Source: Bartonella henselae str. Houston-1
Lineage (GTDB): Bacteria; Pseudomonadota; Alphaproteobacteria; Rhizobiales; Rhizobiaceae
NCBI RefSeq assembly: GCF_000046705.1
Contig: NC_005956.1
Location: 372,001 to 436,000 of the forward strand
Direction: 5' to 3'
DNA: 64,000 nt
The notes below the pieces were generated by a model, which was not told where the DNA came from, ran no database searches, and worked only from the letters and a program-made list of their open reading frames with translations. How positions within the stretch are numbered: the first letter of the stretch is position 1; every line of letters begins with the position of its first letter. A program made the position numbers and the translations under genes. This document shows, piece after piece, positions 57,671 through 64,000 of this stretch.

Positions 57671-59026
57671 ATGGTAGATTTCGTTGGAATCTTAAAAAAG
57701 GCAATCAATGCGCAAAATAATGTTACACCACAATTGCGTAAGCGAATTTATAAGAGAGCTCTCAAAACACTAGAACACCAATTTGTAGCAACAACAATAC
57801 CACAAGCAATAGCAGAAGAGCAAAGAAAGATTTTGCAAAGTGCTATTGCAACTGTTGAAGCAGAATATTTAGCGGTTGAAAAAGAATTGCTTTCTTCAGT
57901 TATTGGGTGGAATCCTAAAGGTATAACTGAAGCTGACAAACACACACAAACCTCTGTCTTGTCACAAGGTCATGAGTCTTCCATTTTAGGTATGTCAGAT
58001 GCAGAGCCTGTCAATATGAAAGCTTGTTTTGCTTCTCAGCACGCTGACAACACTACGTTAAGGGTTTCTCCTTTAGCTTCTCCTTTGCAAGGAGATAATC
58101 CGCACATTGTTTCGCATATTTTTTCTCAAGCCTTGCGTCGTGCTAATAGGTCATCGATGCAAAGGCGTATTGTGATAAGTACTGCTATTGTTACCGGTTT
58201 TTTCACCTTAATAATTGGTATTTGTTTTGTTGGTGGACGTGTGTTTATATCAAATGATCATCAGTTGTCTGGGGGGAATGTTAAAGCTTCTCATGTATTA
58301 CCACAGACACTTTCGGTCAAAAGAAAGCTAACGCAACGCTTATTAGAAGACGGGAGTGAAGTTGATACCAGTTTAGATCAAACGGCAGATTCTTCAAATG
58401 AGGAAGGAATTTCAACAGCTATTTCCAGCAGTTTACAGTCAATGGAACAGCTCGGTGAAGCTGTTTTTTATCAAGCGCGTACGGATTATGATACAGAAAA
58501 AGTAGCAACTGGGAGTGCTCGTTGGACGCTTATAAAGGAATCTCGCGTGAAGGGAGCTCCAGAAGAATCGGCTATACAAGGTGATATAACAATTCCAGAT
58601 AAAGGATTATCATTACGGTTAATTTTACGTCGTAATACTGACGTATCTTTTCCTGCTGCGTATATTATGGATCTTATTTTTATTCTTTCTGATAAATTTT
58701 CAGGCCAGGCTATAAGCAGTGTTCAAGCATTAACTTTTAAAGCAAGTGAACAATCCGTTGGGCAGGCTTTAACTAGGACTGTTACTGCGAAGATTTGTGA
58801 TGATTTTTTTCTTGTTGCTTTGAGCAGCAAACATCCATTTCTTAACCGAAATTTACAATTGATGCGGGAATTAGATTGGATGCGTTTGGTATTGACTGAT
58901 AAAAACGGGCGTACAAACGAATTAACCTTTGCAAAAGGACCAATAGGTGAGTCTATTTTTAATAAGGTTATTGGAAAATGGCTTGAGGAACCAGAAAAGC
59001 TAACAGTTCTTGGTCAGAAGAAATAA
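57671..59026 (+). CDS. Conserved membrane protein of unknown function
   Basis: 451 residues from MVDFVGILKKAINAQNNVTP; a TTG start seven codons upstream is possible. N-terminal cytoplasmic helical region, one membrane segment (TAIVTGFFTLIIGICFVGGR) near residue 185, then a periplasmic domain (ARWTLIKESRVKGAPEESAI, LRLILRRNTDVSFPAAYIMD). Proteins of this layout are known between purA and rpoH in related bacteria, as hypothetical proteins. Confidence 0.75.
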   Translation: MVDFVGILKKAINAQNNVTPQLRKRIYKRALKTLEHQFVATTIPQAIAEEQRKILQSAIATVEAEYLAVEKELLSSVIGWNPKGITEADKHTQTSVLSQGHESSILGMSDAEPVNMKACFASQHADNTTLRVSPLASPLQGDNPHIVSHIFSQALRRANRSSMQRRIVISTAIVTGFFTLIIGICFVGGRVFISNDHQLSGGNVKASHVLPQTLSVKRKLTQRLLEDGSEVDTSLDQTADSSNEEGISTAISSSLQSMEQLGEAVFYQARTDYDTEKVATGSARWTLIKESRVKGAPEESAIQGDITIPDKGLSLRLILRRNTDVSFPAAYIMDLIFILSDKFSGQAISSVQALTFKASEQSVGQALTRTVTAKICDDFFLVALSSKHPFLNRNLQLMRELDWMRLVLTDKNGRTNELTFAKGPIGESIFNKVIGKWLEEPEKLTVLGQKK

Positions 59027-59107
59027 AGTTTCAATACGGATGATGGAAAAAGCTCTAAATAGAATTTTCGCCGTAAAAATAAATTACTCAACAACCTAAT
59101 ACAAAGA

Positions 59108-59136
59108 CAAAGAGCAAACCTTCTGCTGGCTCTTTG
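59108..59136. terminator. Hairpin between convergent genes
   Basis: CAAAGAGC (59,108-59,115) pairs perfectly with GCTCTTTG (59,129-59,136), between the membrane protein gene and rpoH. Confidence 0.75.
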
Positions 59137-59185
59137 CCATTTTAAAATACACAAATAATTGACTCTACACTGAACTTTGGAAGTT

Positions 59186-60070
59186 TTACACTTGATTTTG
59201 GGATAAAGCAGAAGCTTTGATAGAATTTTGTATTTTTTCAAATGCACGCATTTCAATTTGTCTTACACGTTCCCGACTGATGTTGAATTCACTTGAGAGT
59301 TCTTCTAGTGTCAGTGGTATATCGCTTAAACGACGTGCTTTAAAAATACGTTTTTCACGTTCATTTAAATTATCCAAGGCATTTGTTAGCATGGAACGAC
59401 GATTTTCCAATTCATTTTGTTCGATTAAAGTTTGTTCCTGATTATTGGAGTCATCGACCAGCCAATCCTGCCATTCACTATTTTCACCTTCTTTTGTTCG
59501 AAGTGGTGCATTGAGTGAAGTATCACCACCAAGTCGACGATTCATTGAGACAACTTCATCTTCGGTGACATTTAATTGGATTGCAATTTCTTTTACTTGC
59601 TCTGCATTAAGATCACCATTGTCAAGTGCTTGAAGTCTACTTTTTAACTTACGAAGGTTGAAAAACAAGCGCTTTTGATTAGCAGTTGTTCCCATTTTTA
59701 CCAAACTCCAAGACCGCAATACATATTCCTGGATAGATGCTTTAATCCACCATATTGCATAGGTTGCAAGGCGGAAACCCCGTTCTGGTTCGAAACGCTT
59801 AACGGCCTTCATAAGTCCAACATTCCCTTCTGAGATGACTTCCCCAATGGGCAGTCCGTAGCCCCGATATCCTACTGCGATTTTGGCTACGAGGCGCAAG
59901 TGACTGGTTACCAATTTATGCGCAGCTTTTAGGTCGTTATGTTTACGATAACGCTGAGCCAACATGTACTCTTCTTGCGGCTCAAGCATTGGAAAACGAC
60001 GTACTTCTTCCAGGTAACGACTCAAACCTCCATCACCTGTTGTTACTGATAGCAGATTCATATGGGCCAT
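59186..60070 (-). CDS. rpoH: RNA polymerase sigma-32 factor
   Basis: 294 residues. Sigma region 2 (LVAKIAVGYRGYGLPIGEVI, GFRLATYAIWWIKASIQEYV) and region 4 (TLEELSSEFNISRERVRQIE). The RpoH box is present: NQKRLFFNLRKLKS. It directs heat-shock transcription. GGAGGG precedes the ATG at the proper distance. Confidence 0.96.
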   Translation of the reverse strand: MAHMNLLSVTTGDGGLSRYLEEVRRFPMLEPQEEYMLAQRYRKHNDLKAAHKLVTSHLRLVAKIAVGYRGYGLPIGEVISEGNVGLMKAVKRFEPERGFRLATYAIWWIKASIQEYVLRSWSLVKMGTTANQKRLFFNLRKLKSRLQALDNGDLNAEQVKEIAIQLNVTEDEVVSMNRRLGGDTSLNAPLRTKEGENSEWQDWLVDDSNNQEQTLIEQNELENRRSMLTNALDNLNEREKRIFKARRLSDIPLTLEELSSEFNISRERVRQIEMRAFEKIQNSIKASALSQNQV

Positions 60071-60227
60071 ATAGCACCCTCCTTTTGCATGAATTCCCTA
60101 ATAAGGCAAATTCGATTTCTAGACATTATAAACAATAAACATCTCTACAAGCCTATATCGTATCATAATTTTCAATTTTGTTCAAAAAGAGATATTTTAT
60201 TGTCAAATCATGAGAGAGCTAAAAGTT

Positions 60228-61232
60228 TCAATTTATTTTTTTTAAATGCTTGATAAGTTCAGCCATATCTTGAGGGAGCGGTGAAGAAAAAGACATAATT
60301 TTACCTGTAGCGGGATGCTCAAAGGTAAGATTGGCTGCATGGAGAGCTTGTCGGTTGAATTGATCGATTGCATTTTTAATTATAGAATTAAGCGTATTTG
60401 ATTTTGTTTTAAAAGCATTGCCATAAACAGTATCACCTACAAGCGGGTGTCCGATGTGAGCCATATGAACACGGATTTGGTGAGTCCTTCCAGTTTCTAG
60501 ACGACATTCTAGAAGACTAGCAAAAGGTGTTTTATCTGCACAGGTGCCATATTGTTCTAGGAGAGAAAAATGTGTAACAGCGTGACGAGCATGGAGACAT
60601 TGGTTATAGACGACCGCCTGCTTTGTTCGATTATGCGGAGAACGGCCAACGGGGGCATCAATTGTCCAAACATTACGGTTAGGAGATCCCCAAATCAAGG
60701 CATGATAACGTCGATCTAATGCGCTAGTACGTCCATGGTCAAAAAATTGTGCACTAAGGCTTTTATGAGCAAGGTCGTTTTTGGCGACCACCATGACTCC
60801 ACTTGTATTTTTATCGAGACGATGCACAATGCCGGGACGCTTAACCCCGCCGATACCAGACAAACTCTTACCACAGTGATGAATAAGGGCGTTAACCAAT
60901 GTTCCAGTCCAATTGCCATTGCCGGGATGAACAACGAGACCAGCAGGTTTATTAATGACAATGACATGATCATCTTCAAAAAGAATGTCCAATGCAATAG
61001 CTTCACCGCTAGGTTCTGCATCACGAAGAGCAGGCATTGTCAATTCGATAATTTGATTGGATTTTAATTTTGTTTTCGGCTCCTTTATGAGTTGACCATC
61101 AACTTTAAGATAGCCTTCACGAATGAGGGCTTGCAGACGTGAACGTGACAGCACATTGTGATATTGTTTAGCAAGCCACTGATCGAGTCGTTGCCCAAGA
61201 GCATTCTCATCCGTTATTCGCTGTGTGACCAT
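60228..61232 (-). CDS. rluD: Pseudouridine synthase, RluD type
   Basis: 334 residues. N-terminal S4 domain (LDQWLAKQYHNVLSRSRLQA), then the RluA-family catalytic motif GIVHRLDKNTSGVMVVAK with Asp140, and ETGRTHQIRVHMAHIGHPLV. RluD-type enzymes modify helix 69 of 23S rRNA. RluD-type genes next to rpoH are common in Rhizobiales. The exact specificity (RluC/RluD) is not proven. Confidence 0.92.
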   Translation of the reverse strand: MVTQRITDENALGQRLDQWLAKQYHNVLSRSRLQALIREGYLKVDGQLIKEPKTKLKSNQIIELTMPALRDAEPSGEAIALDILFEDDHVIVINKPAGLVVHPGNGNWTGTLVNALIHHCGKSLSGIGGVKRPGIVHRLDKNTSGVMVVAKNDLAHKSLSAQFFDHGRTSALDRRYHALIWGSPNRNVWTIDAPVGRSPHNRTKQAVVYNQCLHARHAVTHFSLLEQYGTCADKTPFASLLECRLETGRTHQIRVHMAHIGHPLVGDTVYGNAFKTKSNTLNSIIKNAIDQFNRQALHAANLTFEHPATGKIMSFSSPLPQDMAELIKHLKKIN

Positions 61233-61265
61233 ACAATTCCTATTAAGCTTTTCATAAGAGCCTTA

Positions 61266-62696
61266 TTACCAGTATGAAATTGCTTTGGTATCGAGAAATT
61301 CTTTAATTCCCCAAAGACCTCCTTCACGGGCACGTCCAGAAAATTTTACACCTCCAAAGTAACTTCCACCCGGTAATTCATGTCCGTTAACTTCTACCAT
61401 ACCAGAGCGCACTTGTGCGGCAATACGACGACATTTGCTCCGATCTTGCGATTGTATATAGTTTGTAAGCCCATACTCAGTGTCATTTGCCAAAGTGACG
61501 GCTTCATCTTCTGTGTTAAAAGGAAGAAGAGAAAGGACTGGACCAAAGATTTCTTCTCGAAAGATACGCATATGAGGTTTCACATCGGCAAAAACTGTTG
61601 GGCGTACATAATAACCACGTTCCATTCCCATTGGCAAACCAGTCCCACCTGTGACAAGAGTTGCACCTTCATCAATTCCAGATTGGATAAGATCTTGGAT
61701 TTTATCATATTGTTCTTTTGAAACTACCGGACCAATATGATTTCCTGTTTGGTGTCCTGGTCCCACCTGTGTTTTTTCGGCAATATCTTTGGCTGTTTTG
61801 ATGGCTTTGTCATAGATGGCTTGTTCCACAAGCATACGTGTTGGTGCATTACAGCTTTGTCCACTATTATAAAAACAATGTCGTACACCACGTTGAAGAG
61901 CATCTATATCAGCATCAGCAAAGATAATATTTGCTCCTTTACCTCCCAGTTCCAGACAGACTCGTTTCAAAGTATTGCTAGCATTTTTAGAAATATCTTT
62001 TCCTGCTCTGGTTGATCCGGTAAAGCTGATCATTCCCAGATCTGGATGAGCAGAGAGGTAAGAGCCGACATTGGCGCCATCACCATTGATTAAATTAAAA
62101 ACGCCAGAAGGTAAGGCGGCTTCATCTAAAATTTCAGCAAAGAGCATAGCAGAAAGAGGAGCAATTTCAGAGGGTTTTAAGACCATAGTGCAGCCAGCTA
62201 AGAGAGCAGGAATAACTTTAAGAGTTACTTGGTTCATGGGCCAATTCCATGGGGTAATCAACCCTACGACGCCGATAGCGTCATAATGAAGAATCGCTTG
62301 TTCATTTCCTTCTATTAAAGCCTCTTGGAATGAAAACTCTTTGTAAGCTTTGATAAAGTTGCGAATATGAGAACTGCCAGTTGCTGTTTGTGCATTGAGC
62401 GCCATATCAATAGGTGCTCCCATTTCCATTGAAATGGTTTTTGCCATATCACTTGAGCGTTTTTCATAAATCTCTAAAATTTTTTCAACGAATCCAAGAC
62501 GTTCATGAGGTGAGGTTGTTTTCCAGGTTTGGAAAGCTTTTTTAGCAGCATTAATTGCTTTGTCTGCATCTCTCGTGCTACCAAGACTAATGACAGCACA
62601 GGCCTCCTCTGTGGAGGGGTCAATGACATATAAATCATGAGGAGTGCTTGGATCGTCCCATAGACCATTGATATAAAATTTCCGCTTATTTAACAT
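61266..62696 (-). CDS. NAD(P)-dependent aldehyde dehydrogenase
   Basis: 476 residues from MLNKRKFYINGLW with GGGAGTG upstream; a longer frame to 62,924 lacks similarity. Catalytic Glu249 (LELGGKGAN) and Cys282 (GQSCNAPTR), coenzyme motif GVVGLITPWNWPMNQ and FTGSTRAGK. Oxidises an aldehyde to the acid; substrate not predictable. Confidence 0.92.
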   Translation of the reverse strand: MLNKRKFYINGLWDDPSTPHDLYVIDPSTEEACAVISLGSTRDADKAINAAKKAFQTWKTTSPHERLGFVEKILEIYEKRSSDMAKTISMEMGAPIDMALNAQTATGSSHIRNFIKAYKEFSFQEALIEGNEQAILHYDAIGVVGLITPWNWPMNQVTLKVIPALLAGCTMVLKPSEIAPLSAMLFAEILDEAALPSGVFNLINGDGANVGSYLSAHPDLGMISFTGSTRAGKDISKNASNTLKRVCLELGGKGANIIFADADIDALQRGVRHCFYNSGQSCNAPTRMLVEQAIYDKAIKTAKDIAEKTQVGPGHQTGNHIGPVVSKEQYDKIQDLIQSGIDEGATLVTGGTGLPMGMERGYYVRPTVFADVKPHMRIFREEIFGPVLSLLPFNTEDEAVTLANDTEYGLTNYIQSQDRSKCRRIAAQVRSGMVEVNGHELPGGSYFGGVKFSGRAREGGLWGIKEFLDTKAISYW

Positions 62697-63124
62697 GATA
62701 CACTCCCTATTTTTTCTATTATTGAAATTCCATCCTATTTGAGACATTTTTAATAAGAATAACAAGGATAATCTTATCAAAGATACAGGATAGACTGTTT
62801 TATCATAAAAAGGCTGAAGAGTTGAAAAAGTACCAATCGTAACAACTCTTTGTATTATTTGTATAAAAGAGAATAGAAAAAAATAATGAGCGATTTTTTT
62901 GTAAGAGAATTTTTTTAAAATCAATTTCTGAAAACTATATAAGAGGATGAATTTTGCAATTTAGGCAGTCAATGTTGAGGAAGTTTCATTAAGAGGAATT
63001 ATAGCATTCTTTTTTTCATCAGAAAGTGACCGTTAGCAAAAGGTTATTAACCTTCATACGATAGTCTCTATACATTCTTTTTGAAGAGGTAATTGTTCTT
63101 ATTGCTATAAGTTTGTTGGGGATC
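62697..63124. other. Intergenic region between divergent genes
   Basis: About 430 AT-rich bases that should hold the promoters of the aldehyde dehydrogenase and the rightward gene. No RNA or repeat seen. Confidence 0.5.
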
Positions 63125-64000
63125 ATGCATAATTCGAAAACAAAATCCATTTCTATGTCTTCTTTGTCTAATGAGAGTACAAAAGGTGCATCAGAAAAAG
63201 TTTCATCTTCTAAGATTACTGAAATATTTCCTTATCCGGAAGTATGGAAAAAGGCGTTTACACTCGGACAGAATGTGCGTTTTACCCGAACACCAGAAGT
63301 TGAAATTTTACGCCGTCGCATAGAAACAGATCCAATTTTTGCAAAACAGTTTAAAATTTTTGCGAAGCAAGAGCAAAAAAATCTTACAAAAACGATACAT
63401 TATAACAAGAAAACAACAAATCTCCCTTCGACCAAAAAGGTGATGAATTCTCGATCGATAGAGAATAAAGCATCAATTTGTCATTCAACTGTTTTGGAGC
63501 AGTTGTCACAGCAAACTGTTCCTATGCCACTTGAGAAAAATGCCGGGAAGCATAAATTACAAATAGAAAATGTGGTGCAAAAAACACAGCCTATTTTTTA
63601 TCTTTCTGATGATGCATTTTTTGAGTGTGAAGCCTTTATGTTAGAACAGGTTGACACTAAAATTTTAGAAGAAAACCCCACATCGATTGATTTTACAAGT
63701 GATGAGGCTTTATTGAATACAGCTACTTCCTTTGATGAGTCAATTACTGCTCTTTATCGTGTTCTTGAATACCGTTTTCCACAATTTTACAATGCCATTA
63801 CATCGGAATCTCTAGAGGAGGAATGTCAGGGAATTGAAGAAACTTCTGATTTAATGCATGTAAAGAATGATACTGTTAAAGAAGTTCAAAAGTGTCATTC
63901 TGAAATGATTGTTGAAGATTCTACTCATACGTTAAACGATACAAGTGCGACTAATAAGCTCAAGAATAGTAACAATATTGGCAGTCGTATAAAAGAAAGC
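63125..64000 (+). CDS. 5' part of a large protein, cut by the window end (possibly FtsK-type)
   Basis: 292 codons, open to the last base. ITEIFPYPEVWKKAFTLGQN, VRFTRTPEVEILRRRIETDP near the start are followed by a long polar, low-complexity region. The layout recalls the long variable N-terminal region of some alphaproteobacterial FtsK-like DNA translocases, but the motor domain lies outside the window, so the identity is open. Confidence 0.6.
   Translation, partial: MHNSKTKSISMSSLSNESTKGASEKVSSSKITEIFPYPEVWKKAFTLGQNVRFTRTPEVEILRRRIETDPIFAKQFKIFAKQEQKNLTKTIHYNKKTTNLPSTKKVMNSRSIENKASICHSTVLEQLSQQTVPMPLEKNAGKHKLQIENVVQKTQPIFYLSDDAFFECEAFMLEQVDTKILEENPTSIDFTSDEALLNTATSFDESITALYRVLEYRFPQFYNAITSESLEEECQGIEETSDLMHVKNDTVKEVQKCHSEMIVEDSTHTLNDTSATNKLKNSNNIGSRIKES

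Overview
The window looks like a Bartonella-type alphaproteobacterial chromosome: AT-rich, with rpoH next to an rluD-type gene and serC and purA of rhizobial type. A large prophage fills about bases 1-54,110 and host core genes fill 54,113-64,000. The species cannot be fixed from the sequence alone.

Prophage layout. At the left edge is the 3' part of a tyrosine integrase. The late genes run leftwards on the minus strand: terminase, gpW and portal (34.7-30.4 kb), protease/scaffold, decoration and capsid (30.4-27.6 kb), then a P2/Mu-like contractile tail (23.3-7.1 kb: spike V, W, J, I, a DUF4815-like protein, a glycine-rich fibre, sheath FI, tube FII, E/E', tape measure, U, X, D), then endolysin and spanins (3.6-2.3 kb). 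The head is lambda-like and the tail P2-like, a mixture also known from Wolbachia phage WO. The early region (40.9-54.0 kb) has a CI-like repressor with divergent Cro-like gene and operators, a Rha protein, an antirepressor, ERF recombinase, an exonuclease with an internal tandem duplication, SSB, a RuvC-like resolvase, DUF1376-type replication genes and an AlpA-like excisionase. A tRNA-Phe gene lies at the right edge, its 3' end facing the prophage, and is the likely attachment site.

The most unusual content is a family of eleven regulatory cassettes inserted at module boundaries. Each has its own promoter, a structured leader that fits the C4 antisense RNA of phages P1/P7, and an antirepressor-type gene (AntA, or Rha once). 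In every copy the leader carries two short antisense boxes that match two target boxes in front of its own gene, the second beside the Shine-Dalgarno sequence. The box sequences differ between copies but co-vary with their own targets, and all eleven two-box combinations are different. Each downstream gene also carries a near-perfect inverted repeat at the same place in its coding sequence, mostly with a different sequence in each gene. Three tandem arrays (4.4-7.0, 24.2-26.1 and 36.4-39.7 kb) consist of 5'-only truncated cassettes followed by one full-length antirepressor, which is translationally coupled to a small protein of about 92 residues. This looks like a set of mutually insulated RNA-controlled switches with a reservoir of alternative 5' cassettes.

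Toxin-antitoxin modules (DinJ/YafQ twice, HigBA types, HicAB twice, CopG/BrnA-like orphans) sit beside the arrays, usually converging on them across a C-rich/G-rich hairpin. Several toxins are broken or missing while the antitoxins remain.

Host segment: tRNA-Phe, serC, purA, a membrane protein of unknown function, rpoH, an rluD-type pseudouridine synthase, an aldehyde dehydrogenase, and the 5' part of a large unidentified gene cut by the window end.
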